A stretch of DNA of 17,870 nt from Gemmatimonadota bacterium (lineage in GTDB: Bacteria; Gemmatimonadota; Gemmatimonadetes; Longimicrobiales; Gaopeijiaceae), in the NCBI GenBank assembly GCA_016209995.1, contig JACQVC010000023.1, positions 1 to 17,870 of the forward strand, read 5' to 3'. The first letter of the stretch is position 1; the number at the start of each line of letters is the position of its first letter. The translations under genes and the position numbers were made by a program. The notes beneath the pieces were generated by a model. That model was given only the letters and a program-made list of their open reading frames with translations, did not search any database and had not been told where the DNA came from. This document shows positions 7,297 through 15,188 of this stretch, in pieces.

Positions 7297-8250
7297 GAGC
7301 TCCTTGAGTCTCTCCGCGTCCGTATTCCCGCCACTCACGACGGCGATGACGCTTTCACCCGGCCTGACCGGAATCCTGCCGGCCATGAGCGCGGCGACGC
7401 TCGCCGCTCCCGCGGGCTCCGCCAGCAGCTTGGCGCTGCTCAGAATGGAACGAACCGCCGTCGCTATCTCGGCATCCGATACGATCACCACATCGTCGAC
7501 GTAGCGCCGAACGAACGCGTACGTCAGCTCGCCGACCATAGGCGCCGCCAGCCCATCGGCGATCGTATTCATGCGCTCGAGGGTTGCGGGTCGGCCTTCA
7601 TCCAGACTACGGCGCATCGCCGCCGCGCCCTCGGGCTCCACGCCGTAGATCCGCACTCGGGGAGCAACCGCCTTGAGCGCCGCGGCCACGCCCGCGATCA
7701 GCCCGCCGCCGCCGATCGGCACCACGACTACGCTCGCGTCAGGGGCCTGCTCGCTGAGCTCGAGGCCCAGGGTTCCATGACCGACAATGATCTCCTCGTC
7801 ATCGAACGGGTGCACGAACAACAGGTTGCGCTCGCGCGCCAGGGCTTCCGCCTCCTCGAATGCCTCCAGCGCCGTGGGCGCGAGCACGACCTCCGCGCCG
7901 TAACCCCGGCTCGCCTCCACCTTGGAACGCGCGGCGGTCTTCGGCATGACCACCACGCAGGGCGCATCGATGGCGCGACATCCCCACGCGAGCGCCTGCG
8001 CGTGGTTGCCGGCCGACACAGTGACTACGCCGCGCCGCCGGGCATCGTCACGCGTCTGCTCGAGCTTGTTGAGAACGCCGCGAACCTTGAACGAGCCGGT
8101 CTTCTGCAGATTCTCGGCTTTGAGGAGGAGGTCGATTCCGCGACTGGTTCCGAGTCGCGAGGCGCTCAACACCGGGGTCAAGTGTACACGCCCGGCTATA
8201 CGTTCCCGTGCGTCCCGGAATATCGTGGCACTCAGGGTCGATACCGCCAT
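7291..8250 (-). CDS. Threonine ammonia-lyase family PLP enzyme, short (catabolic-type) form
   Basis: This fold-type II PLP enzyme probably deaminates threonine to 2-oxobutanoate, and perhaps serine to pyruvate. The 319 residues show KTGSFKVRG with the PLP lysine at 55, SAGNHAQALAWG (79-90), the phosphate-binding loop GGGGL (180-184) and VVSGGN near 304-309. The C-terminal ACT-like regulatory domain of biosynthetic IlvA is missing, so isoleucine feedback is not expected. The size is that of TdcB. A serine racemase or hydroxyaspartate lyase role cannot be excluded. The ATG at 8250 is chosen over an in-frame one at 8298 because GGCGGAG lies just upstream of it and family proteins begin there. 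Its last six bases overlap the end of egtD tail to tail. Confidence 0.85.
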   Translation of the reverse strand: MAVSTLSATIFRDARERIAGRVHLTPVLSASRLGTSRGIDLLLKAENLQKTGSFKVRGVLNKLEQTRDDARRRGVVTVSAGNHAQALAWGCRAIDAPCVVVMPKTAARSKVEASRGYGAEVVLAPTALEAFEEAEALARERNLLFVHPFDDEEIIVGHGTLGLELSEQAPDASVVVVPIGGGGLIAGVAAALKAVAPRVRIYGVEPEGAAAMRRSLDEGRPATLERMNTIADGLAAPMVGELTYAFVRRYVDDVVIVSDAEIATAVRSILSSAKLLAEPAGAASVAALMAGRIPVRPGESVIAVVSGGNTDAERLKELL

Positions 8251-8525
8251 CACTCCGCCGAGGGCGAAGAACTTCGCCTGCCTCCGCCGGGCTCGCAACG
8301 CGAGCTGCCGTAGTCCAGGAACGACATGCTAGCCCGTAACCCGTAAATAGCACGAATGAAGGAGATGGGGCAACCTGACACAGTGACGCTGTCCAGCGCA
8401 AACGATCGGCTGGGCTGAACGGCCGGGATCTGCAGGGCGCGGGAGGGGTACAGAAAACAGGCTATCGTGGCGAGTGTACGGGCGCTACCTTTAGCTGAGA
8501 TGTCTACCCCGGCGGAGCGACGATC
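8251..8525. other. Divergent intergenic region between the dehydratase and the plug protein
   Basis: No gene is recognised. A tandem CCCGTAA repeat lies near 8333-8346, and a ribosome binding site GGCGGAG (8511-8517) precedes the plug-protein ATG. The promoters for both flanking genes should lie here, but I could not pick a convincing -35/-10 pair on either strand. Confidence 0.4.
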
Positions 8526-9326
8526 ATGATGCCCGCGATCGGTGTTACGACGCGCAGCCTCCTTCCCTCGCTGCGACTGGCTGCTGTGGCTTCTCTCCTC
8601 TGCGTCGGCTCGGTGTTTGCCCAGCAGCGCGGTTCTATCGAGGGGTACGTGCGCGACGCCAACTCAGGAACGCCGCTGGCGCAGGCGCGCATCCAGTTGC
8701 AGGGAGCCGATAGGGAGGCGAAGGCTGACCGGTCCGGTCGGTTCCGCCTTGCCGACGTACCCGCGGGGATGATGATCATCCGGGTGGAGGCGCCGGGTTA
8801 CGCAGCGAGCGTAGAGACGATCGCCGTGTACGCGGGTCCTGCCTCCGTCGTGAACGTTCAACTGACGCCGCTCGCGGAAATCATGGAGGGGCTCCTGGTT
8901 CAGGCGAACCGGGGCGAGCCTGAGGACCGCGCCCGGGGCGAGAGCATGAGCCGCGTGCGCGCCGACGCCAACCAGGGCGTGCCCACGAACGCCACGGACC
9001 TGCTGGTAGGGAAGGTTCCGGGCGCGATGATTACCGGGTCGGGAATGGCAGGTGGAAGCTCTCGGATCCTGCTGCGCGGAGTCAGCACGGTAACGCAAAG
9101 CACTGATCCCGTCATCTACATTGACGGCATCCGCGTGAACTACCATATGGCCCCGGCCGGTAACCAGGGCGGTACCATGGTGCTCGATCAGCTGGATCCC
9201 GCATCGATCGACCGGATCGAGGTGCTGCGCGGGCCTTCCGCGGGCTCGAGGTACGGCCACGAATCGAGCAATGGGGTCATCCTGATCTGGACGAAGAAGG
9301 GCGGAGGGGGAGACACGCCCCGGTAA
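8526..9326 (+). CDS. Exported CarboxypepD_reg and TonB-plug protein without a beta-barrel
   Basis: This 266-residue protein has a signal peptide (about residues 1-33, ending FAQ), then a carboxypeptidase-regulatory-like beta-sandwich (about 36-113, GSIEGYVRDANSGTPLAQA through FRLADVPAG). A SusC-type TonB plug follows (about 150-258), with NATDLLVGKVPGAMIT, SRILLRGVSTV, DPVIYIDGIRV and DRIEVLRGPSAGSRYG. It stops right after WTKKGGGGD, just where a receptor's barrel would begin. No barrel remnant follows in any frame before the next gene, so a simple frameshift does not explain the length. The likely location is the periplasm or outer membrane. The function is unknown; a decoy plug, a receptor accessory or a TonB/substrate adaptor are conjecture. 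GGCGGAG lies eight bases before the ATG. Confidence 0.85.
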   Translation: MMPAIGVTTRSLLPSLRLAAVASLLCVGSVFAQQRGSIEGYVRDANSGTPLAQARIQLQGADREAKADRSGRFRLADVPAGMMIIRVEAPGYAASVETIAVYAGPASVVNVQLTPLAEIMEGLLVQANRGEPEDRARGESMSRVRADANQGVPTNATDLLVGKVPGAMITGSGMAGGSSRILLRGVSTVTQSTDPVIYIDGIRVNYHMAPAGNQGGTMVLDQLDPASIDRIEVLRGPSAGSRYGHESSNGVILIWTKKGGGGDTPR

Positions 9327-9509
9327 GCAGGGCGAGTCAGCACGCCCGCTGGTCACAAGCAGTAACGTTCATCACAACGACACAAACCTCGAGCGCGTGG
9401 ACGGGAGAAGCTCGGCTGGGCCATAAGTGCCGTCGTGCCATCCTCTTGATCTTCTCCTGATCCGCCCCCATACGTTGTGGCCAACTATCCACGAACCGGG
9501 AGGTGGTCG

Positions 9510-12347
9510 ATGAGCATCTCCGTGCGGGCGTGCTTGGGCGCCCTGGCCGTCTTTCTGCTACTTGGCAACTCGGTGGTTTTCGCACAGACGGGTACGATCA
9601 CGGGTCAGATCACCGATGCCGAGAGCGGGGAGCCCCTCGCCAGCGCAGCGGGAGAAGTCTTATGTGGCGGTAACGCGGTTGCGACCCTCCTGTCCGGTGC
9701 CGACGGGCGATTCCGCGTGGCCAACGTCCCCGCCGGCAGCTGCACGCTCATCATCAGCCTGATTGGATATGAGACGCTACGCATAGACGGTGTGCAGGTC
9801 TCGGCGGGAGGAGCCGCGGACGTGACGGTTCGCCTCGTCCCCAACGTCCTGGTCCTCAACCCTATCATCGTGACCGTGTCGAAGATTGAGGAGAAAGCGC
9901 TCAGTGCTCCGGCCCGCGTGGACGTCGTGGAAGGTCGGGCGGTTGCGGAACGGCCGACGCTGAACCCCGTGGACCATCTCCGCTCGACACCCGGCGTAGA
10001 CGTCATCACCTACGGGTTGCAGGGCGCCAACGTCGTGACGCGCGGCTTCAACAACATATTCTCCGGCACGCTGCACATGCTGACCGACTACCGTCTGGCG
10101 CATGTGCCTTCGCTGCGCGTGAACCTCATGCACTTCGTGGCGGCCAACGATGAGGACGTCGAGCGGATGGAAGTCGTGCTCGGCCCCGGATCAGCCCTGT
10201 ACGGCCCCAACACGGCCAACGGAGTCCTTCACATTCTGACGAAGTCGCCCTTCACGAACCCCGGCACCACCGTCTCCCTGGCCGGCGGCGAACGCAGCGT
10301 TATCGACTTCGACTTCCGCACCGCCCGCGTGCTGAGCGATCGGCTCGCCGTCAAGCTCTCGGGGCAGTACATGCGGGGCGACGAGTGGAGATTCGACGAT
10401 CCCGCCGAGCAGCTGGCGCGGCAACAAGTCGATGCGAACCCGAACGCGTACCGCGCGGCTCTGCGCCTGCAAGGCGTTCCGGACGCCGAGATCGAGCGGC
10501 GGATTACGCAGATCGCGAAGCGGGACTTCGACCTGGCGCGGTGGTCGGCAGAAGCGCGTGCCGACTGGCGGCCCGTCCCGGACGCGTCCGTCGTGCTCAC
10601 CGCGGGACTGACCAACGCTCTCAGCTCCATCGAGCTCACGGGACTCGGCGCCGCGCAGGCCGACAACTGGACCTACGGTTACTACCAGGCGCGTGCGAGC
10701 TACCGGCGCTTCTTCTCACAGGTGTATCTGAATACGAGCGACGCGGGCGACACGTACACGCTGAAGGACGGGGAGAGCATCGTGGATCGCTCGAAGCTCT
10801 TCGCGGCCCAGCTGCAGCATGGCCTCGCGCTCGGGGAGCGACAGAACTTCACCTATGGCGTGGACTTGATCCGCACCATGCCCGAGAGCGAAGGCACGAT
10901 CTACGGCATGAACGAAGCCGACAACGACATGTCGGAGGTGGGCGCGTACGTCCAGTCGGAAACCGCGCTCAATCCCAAGCTGGATGTGGTCCTCGCCCTG
11001 CGAGGGGACAAGCATTCGGAGCTGGAGGACCCCGTCTTCTCCCCGCGCGCCGCCCTCGTGTTCAAGCCTACGGAAACCCACAACATTCGCTTCACCTACA
11101 ATCGAGCTTTCTCGACGCCCACGGCCATCAACCTCTTCCTCGACAAGAGCGGCGGGCTCGTCCGTGGAGATTTGGGCAGGCTCGGGTTCCTGCAACGTGG
11201 GCAGGGAACGACGCGCAATGGCTTCAGCTTCCGTTCTGGTGGAGGCCTGACGGGCATGCGCTCCCCGTTCACGCCCGCCTCCGCGGGCGGGCCGAGTCGC
11301 TTGCTTCCGGCGACCGCGGACGGCCAGCTCCAGTACTGGTCGGCCGCGGTGGGCGCCATGGCGGCCGGTGCAGCGGCGGCGGGTCAGCCGCTGTCCCCGC
11401 AGCTCATTGGCTACCTCAACAGCCTGCGCCCCACAGGCAACGACATCGGGATCTCGGTATTGAACCCGATCACCGAGAGCGTGACGCCGCTGGCGCAGGC
11501 CTTGGCGCAAAACTTGATTCCCGAGGTTCCGCGGATCAGGGAATCCGTGACGTCGACGTTCGAGGTCGGATACAAGGGGCTGTTCGCCGAGCGGCTCCTG
11601 CTGGCCGCCGATGTGTGGTACTCGCAGCACACGGACTTCGTTTCGCCGCTCATCCCCCAGACTCCGCTGCTTCTGTACAACGGCCAGCAGCTCGGCCAGT
11701 ACCTGGTCCCGCGGCTCGTGCCCGTGCTCATGCAGTCGGGCATGTCGGCGCCCCAGGCCCAGGCGACCGCCACCGCGATCGCGACCGGTATGGCGAAAGT
11801 TCCTCTAGCCGTCGTCTCATCGCCGCAGGTGAACGCGGATGGCGCGGACGTCATGGCTACGTATGTGAACTTCGGTGACGTCGACCTCTGGGGTACGGAT
11901 CTGTCCGCTACGCTCATCCTATCGGATTTGTGGAGCATGGGAGTCACAGGCTCCTGGGTGAGCAAGGACCACCTGCGCATCCTGCTGCAGGGCGAGGAGC
12001 AGGTCGTGGCGCTGAACGCCCCCAAGTCGAAGGGCTCCTTCAACGTGAAGTATCGGGACGTGGGCGCCGGCCTGAGCGGCGAAGTGCGCGTGCGCTACAC
12101 GGACGGCTTCCCGGCCAACTCGGCGGACTACCGCGGCCTGCAGTGCCTGAAGATCCCCGGGGAACTCTTGAGCGAGCCGTGTGTCGAGTCTTTCACGCTG
12201 GTGGATCTATCCGGATCGTACCGGCTGACGCCGTCGACGTCGGTTCAGTTGTCCATCTCCAATCTCTTCGATGAGCCGTTCCGCAGCTTCGTGGGGACGC
12301 CGGCCATCGGGCGACTGGCGCTGGTTCGCCTCAAGTGGGAGTTCTGA
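9510..12347 (+). CDS. TonB-dependent outer-membrane receptor with N-terminal CarboxypepD_reg domain
   Basis: This 945-residue receptor should take up an unidentified nutrient across the outer membrane using TonB energy. Residues 1-26 are a signal peptide (ending VVFAQ). Residues about 27-112 are a CarboxypepD_reg domain (GTITGQITDAESGEPLAS, GRFRVANVPAG). PIIVTVSK at 118-125 may be the TonB box. The plug follows (about 130-248, including TPGVDVITYGLQGANVVTRG and EVVLGPGSALYGPNTANG). The barrel runs to the end, with the expected last strand (LSISNLFDEPF) and terminal Phe945. Two non-barrel, Ala-rich stretches are noted separately. GGGAGG six bases upstream decides for the ATG at 9510 over an in-frame GTG at 9477. 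No SusD partner is present. TrxC starts only 14 bases after its stop. Confidence 0.92.
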   Translation: MSISVRACLGALAVFLLLGNSVVFAQTGTITGQITDAESGEPLASAAGEVLCGGNAVATLLSGADGRFRVANVPAGSCTLIISLIGYETLRIDGVQVSAGGAADVTVRLVPNVLVLNPIIVTVSKIEEKALSAPARVDVVEGRAVAERPTLNPVDHLRSTPGVDVITYGLQGANVVTRGFNNIFSGTLHMLTDYRLAHVPSLRVNLMHFVAANDEDVERMEVVLGPGSALYGPNTANGVLHILTKSPFTNPGTTVSLAGGERSVIDFDFRTARVLSDRLAVKLSGQYMRGDEWRFDDPAEQLARQQVDANPNAYRAALRLQGVPDAEIERRITQIAKRDFDLARWSAEARADWRPVPDASVVLTAGLTNALSSIELTGLGAAQADNWTYGYYQARASYRRFFSQVYLNTSDAGDTYTLKDGESIVDRSKLFAAQLQHGLALGERQNFTYGVDLIRTMPESEGTIYGMNEADNDMSEVGAYVQSETALNPKLDVVLALRGDKHSELEDPVFSPRAALVFKPTETHNIRFTYNRAFSTPTAINLFLDKSGGLVRGDLGRLGFLQRGQGTTRNGFSFRSGGGLTGMRSPFTPASAGGPSRLLPATADGQLQYWSAAVGAMAAGAAAAGQPLSPQLIGYLNSLRPTGNDIGISVLNPITESVTPLAQALAQNLIPEVPRIRESVTSTFEVGYKGLFAERLLLAADVWYSQHTDFVSPLIPQTPLLLYNGQQLGQYLVPRLVPVLMQSGMSAPQAQATATAIATGMAKVPLAVVSSPQVNADGADVMATYVNFGDVDLWGTDLSATLILSDLWSMGVTGSWVSKDHLRILLQGEEQVVALNAPKSKGSFNVKYRDVGAGLSGEVRVRYTDGFPANSADYRGLQCLKIPGELLSEPCVESFTLVDLSGSYRLTPSTSVQLSISNLFDEPFRSFVGTPAIGRLALVRLKWEF

Positions 12348-12361
12348 AAAGAGCTCGGTAG

Positions 12362-12811
12362 ATGGCCGAAGAGGCGAGCCGCAAGGCGACCATCCGCTGC
12401 GCGTTTTGTGCGACTCTCAACCGGGTAGATCTGGATCGCGCCGACGCCCGTCCGAAATGCGGGGAATGCGGGCGCCCGATTCTCGTGGACCGACCCGTGA
12501 AAATCGCAGGCGATGACTTCGACCGCACCGTTCTCGAGGCCGAGGTCCCCGTGCTCGTCGATTTCTACGCCGATTGGTGCGCTCCGTGCAAGATCGTGGC
12601 GCCGGTGATGGACGAGATCGCCCAAGAACGGAGCGGAAGTCTGCTCGTGGCCAAGCTGGACACGGACCGGGCGCCGCAGATCTCCGCGCGCTACGGCATC
12701 CGCGGCATCCCCACCATGATCCTCTTTCACTCCGGACAGGAGGTGGGCCGCGTCGTAGGCGCCGACATCGCGGGCCTGCGGGAGCTCGCGGACAGGCTCC
12801 TGAGGCCGTGA
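12362..12811 (+). CDS. trxC: Thioredoxin 2 (TrxC type) with N-terminal zinc ribbon
   Basis: This 149-residue cytoplasmic protein reduces disulfides. Its N-terminal zinc ribbon has two CxxC pairs (Cys13/Cys16 in CAFC and Cys33/Cys36 in CGEC), as in E. coli TrxC. The thioredoxin fold then shows the active site DWCAPCK (Cys73 and Cys76) and the cis-proline in RGIPTMI (Pro117). The active site reads WCAPC instead of the commoner WCGPC, a variant that occurs in the family and may shift the redox potential. It sits 14 bases behind the TonB receptor, and its TGA overlaps a possible GTG start of argR, so receptor, trxC and argR may share one transcript. The ribosome binding site is weak. Confidence 0.92.
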   Translation: MAEEASRKATIRCAFCATLNRVDLDRADARPKCGECGRPILVDRPVKIAGDDFDRTVLEAEVPVLVDFYADWCAPCKIVAPVMDEIAQERSGSLLVAKLDTDRAPQISARYGIRGIPTMILFHSGQEVGRVVGADIAGLRELADRLLRP

Positions 12812-12822
12812 CGGTGCCGGCC

Positions 12823-13278
12823 ATGGCCAAGAGAGAACGTCACGCAGCTATCCTCGAGATCATTCGGGAACAGCGCATCACCAGCCAGGAGGCCCTGCGC
12901 GAGCAGCTGGCGGAGCGTGGCTTCGAAGTCGCCCAAGCCACTCTGTCGCGAGACATCCACGAGCTGAGGCTCGTCAAGGTCCCGGACGCGGAGGGCGTGG
13001 CCCACTATTCCCTGCCGGAGGAATGGGAGCTAACGCCACCCCTGCAGCAGCTCCTCCCGACTCTGTATCTCTCGTCTGACGGGGTCGGCAACCTCCTGGT
13101 GGTCAAGACGATGACCGGAAGCGCCTCGCCCGTGGCCGTGGCCATCGACTGGGAGGAATGGCCTGAAATCGTGGGTACGATCGCAGGCGATGACACGATC
13201 CTCATCATCCTGCGCTCCGGCAAACACCTCGCGGAAATCAAGCGCCGCCTCGAAGAGATCGCGAATAAGGAGGGGTGA
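12823..13278 (+). CDS. argR: Arginine repressor ArgR
   Basis: ArgR is an arginine-sensing DNA-binding protein that forms hexamers and represses arginine synthesis. From this ATG it has 151 residues. The winged-helix N-terminal domain runs through QEALREQLAERGFEVAQATLSRDIHEL, broken here into SQEALREQL (21-29) and QATLSRDIHEL (38-48), with the Ser-Arg pair at 42-43. The C-terminal domain has GNLLVVKTM and GTIAGDDTILII (118-129), where the GDDT aspartates (123-124) bind arginine in characterised homologues. The frame is open upstream, with GTG codons at 12808 (overlapping the trxC stop) and 12814. The latter has GAGG eight bases before it and is a real alternative. The arginine operon begins 192 bases downstream with its own promoter. 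Confidence 0.92.
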   Translation: MAKRERHAAILEIIREQRITSQEALREQLAERGFEVAQATLSRDIHELRLVKVPDAEGVAHYSLPEEWELTPPLQQLLPTLYLSSDGVGNLLVVKTMTGSASPVAVAIDWEEWPEIVGTIAGDDTILIILRSGKHLAEIKRRLEEIANKEG

Positions 13279-13317
13279 CCGGCTTACCTCTCGGCGTTCT
13301 CCACGGCTCCGCGTGAG

Positions 13318-13341
13318 ATCATGGTAGTATTCTTCCATGAT
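13318..13341. promoter_or_regulatory. Inverted repeat upstream of argC, candidate ArgR operator
   Basis: ATCATGG (13318-13324) and CCATGAT (13335-13341) form a perfect seven-base-arm inverted repeat around an AT-rich ten-base centre. ARG boxes are imperfect AT-rich palindromes of about 18-20 bases, so the form fits, although the spacing is two bases wider than the E. coli/Bacillus consensus. The word TATTCTTCC at 13328-13336 recurs as TAATCTTCC at 13458-13466, over the argC promoter, with eight of nine bases equal. Confidence 0.4.
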
Positions 13342-13433
13342 GCGGGTCCCAAGCCGCGGGGGTGGGGTTTCGGGGACGATCGGCCTGGTATACTCCCGCT
13401 CCCGCCAAGTCTTACACGGTCTTCCTTCGCCTC

Positions 13434-13461
13434 TTGACTCCGGGCCGTCCCTGTGCATAAT
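13434..13461 (+). promoter_or_regulatory. Sigma70-type promoter of the argCBDG operon
   Basis: TTGACT (13434-13439) and CATAAT (13456-13461) each match the sigma70 consensus at five of six positions and are 16 bases apart. The predicted transcription start, about seven to nine bases past the -10, falls at or just before the argC ATG at 13471. The stretch 13456-13473 is also a weak palindrome (CATA and TATG ends), so ArgR bound here would cover the -10 and the start site. A second TATACT lies at 13389-13394 without a good -35. Confidence 0.6.
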
Positions 13462-13470
13462 CTTCCTAGT

Positions 13471-14436
13471 ATGGCGAATGGGCATTCCATCGCGCCGGTC
13501 GGCGTGATCGGCGCGAACGGCTATACCGGCCAGGAGTTACTGCGGATCCTCGGGCGGCACGATGGCGTCGAGGTGGTGTTTGCGACGTCGGAGTCGGCGT
13601 CCGGTGAGGAGACCGTCTCAGCCGGGCTGCGGCTGGTGGCGCCCGCGGATGCGCGCATCGAGGAAGCGCAGCTGGTCTTCCTGTGTGTGCCGCACGGGCA
13701 GGCCGTGGCGTGGGCCGAGCGGCTCGAGAACACGCGCGTACGCGTGGTGGACGTGTCCGCGGACCATCGACCCGGCTCCGGGCGCGAGGCCGGCTGGGTG
13801 TACGGGCTGCCGGAGTTGTCGCGCGAAGCCGTCCGAGGCGCGCGGCGGGTGTCGAATCCCGGGTGTTATCCCACGGGCGTGATCCTGGCGCTGCGGCCGC
13901 TGCTGGACGCGGGGGTTATCGCGTCCGCCGGCGTCGTGATCGTGGATGCAGCCTCAGGAGTCACAGGCGCCGGGCGCAGCGCGAAGCGTGAACTGCTGTT
14001 CGCTGAAGTGGCGAACGACTATCGAGCGTACGCGCTCGGCAACGTTCACCGGCACCTGCCCGAGATGCGCGCTTCGCTGTGTGGGTTATCGCTCGTGTTC
14101 ACGCCTCACCTGCTGCCCGTGCCGCGCGGGATCCTCGAGACGATCTACGTGCCTCTGGCGCCGGGTGTCGATGCGGCAACCGTGCAGAGGGTGTGGCACG
14201 AGCGGTACGGCGACGAAGCGCTGGTCAGCGTGCTCGAGGATCGCGTTCCGGGGCTCGCGGATGTGGTGGGCACCGATCGCGTGGCCATGGGGGTCGTAGC
14301 GAACAGCGCTGTGGCTGAGCCACTGGCGACGCTGGTCGTGGCCCTGGACAACCTGGGAAAGGGGGCGGCGGGGCAGGCGGTCCAGAACATGAACCTCATG
14401 TTGGGGTTCGCGGAGCACAGGGGATTGCGGTGCTGA
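13471..14436 (+). CDS. argC: N-acetyl-gamma-glutamyl-phosphate reductase
   Basis: ArgC reduces N-acetylglutamyl phosphate to the semialdehyde with NADPH, the third step of arginine synthesis. The 321 residues show the nucleotide-binding GANGYTG (14-20), the catalytic cysteine in SNPGCYPTG (Cys132), DAASGVTGAGRS (159-170), NVHRHLPE (191-198) and TPHLLPVPRGI (211-221). The ATG at 13471 has no ribosome binding site. An in-frame GTG at 13453 overlaps the -10 box and also lacks one, so a leaderless mRNA starting near the ATG is the best reading. It is the first gene of the operon, and its end overlaps argB by seven bases. Confidence 0.95.
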   Translation: MANGHSIAPVGVIGANGYTGQELLRILGRHDGVEVVFATSESASGEETVSAGLRLVAPADARIEEAQLVFLCVPHGQAVAWAERLENTRVRVVDVSADHRPGSGREAGWVYGLPELSREAVRGARRVSNPGCYPTGVILALRPLLDAGVIASAGVVIVDAASGVTGAGRSAKRELLFAEVANDYRAYALGNVHRHLPEMRASLCGLSLVFTPHLLPVPRGILETIYVPLAPGVDAATVQRVWHERYGDEALVSVLEDRVPGLADVVGTDRVAMGVVANSAVAEPLATLVVALDNLGKGAAGQAVQNMNLMLGFAEHRGLRC

Positions 14437-15188
14437 CGGTAATCAAGCTCGGCGGGCGGGCGATCGAGGATGCGCCCGTCCTGGCCAGGACGGCGAGTCG
14501 CATCGCGGCGCTGGGCGGTGAAGTCATCGTCGTCCACGGAGGCGGCGCGGAGATCACGGCCTGGCAGGAACGGCTCGGGCTGCCCGTGGTCTGGAACAAC
14601 GGCCTGCGCTTGACGACGCCGGAAGGTGTGCGCGTGGTCGCCATGGTTCTGACGGGAATCGTGAACAAGCGGATCGTCGCGGCGCTGGTGTCGGCGGGCC
14701 TGGACGCGATGGGGCTGTCGGGCGAAGACGGCGGCCTGCTCGCCGCGGAACGGAAGAACGGCGGTGAGCTGGGTGAAGTAGGCAGCGTGGTGAGCGTCAG
14801 GAGTGAGCTGCTGCGCAGTCTGTTGAACGCCGGGCTGACGCCCGTGATCTCGCCGATCTCGCGCGGTCCCGAGGGTGAGCCGCTCAACGTGAACGCCGAT
14901 GAAGCGGCCGTGGCGGTTGCGCGGGCGATGAGCGCTCGGAGGCTTCACCTGATCTCGGACGTGCGCGGCCTGCTCGTGGAGGGGCAGCTCGTGCCCGAAG
15001 TGACGCCCGAGGAAGCGGGAAGGCTCGTGGGCGCGGGCGTGGCCATCAACGGAATGAGAGTGAAGCTCGACGAGGCCGTAGCCGCGGCGGCTCAGGGCAT
15101 CGAGGTCCGCATCGGCGATCTTTCGCTTCTGACGGACCTGCAGTCTGGAACGCGGGTGCTCGCCTCGTCCGCGGTGGAGGTCGCGTGA
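14430..15188 (+). CDS. argB: Acetylglutamate kinase
   Basis: ArgB phosphorylates N-acetylglutamate, the second step of arginine synthesis. The 252 residues show KLGG (6-9), VHGGGAEI (35-42), NGLR (57-60), PLNVNADEAA (151-160), ISDVRG (175-180) and GMRVKLDEA (208-216), in the order usual for the amino-acid-kinase fold. KLGG lies only six residues from the start, so the N-terminal helix that makes hexameric kinases sensitive to arginine is missing. It therefore resembles the dimeric, insensitive E. coli type. The GTG at 14430 overlaps the argC end, and the stop shares GTGA with the argD start, so translation is probably coupled. A LysZ-type (LysW-carrier) role is less likely beside argG and argR. 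Confidence 0.93.
   Translation: MLTVIKLGGRAIEDAPVLARTASRIAALGGEVIVVHGGGAEITAWQERLGLPVVWNNGLRLTTPEGVRVVAMVLTGIVNKRIVAALVSAGLDAMGLSGEDGGLLAAERKNGGELGEVGSVVSVRSELLRSLLNAGLTPVISPISRGPEGEPLNVNADEAAVAVARAMSARRLHLISDVRGLLVEGQLVPEVTPEEAGRLVGAGVAINGMRVKLDEAVAAAAQGIEVRIGDLSLLTDLQSGTRVLASSAVEVA

Noticed and set aside
8526..9326. The plug protein as a frameshifted pseudogene of a receptor
   Set aside because: No barrel-like sequence continues in any frame in the 180 bases before the next gene, and the end is clean.
9446..9475. TTGATC and CATACG as a promoter for the TonB receptor
   Set aside because: The -10 matches only three of six positions, so it is not distinguishable from background.
10385..11878. 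Open frame of 497 codons in another frame of the receptor gene
   Set aside because: The receptor frame has a signal peptide, plug and barrel. This one is Arg/Gly/Ala-rich with no domain.
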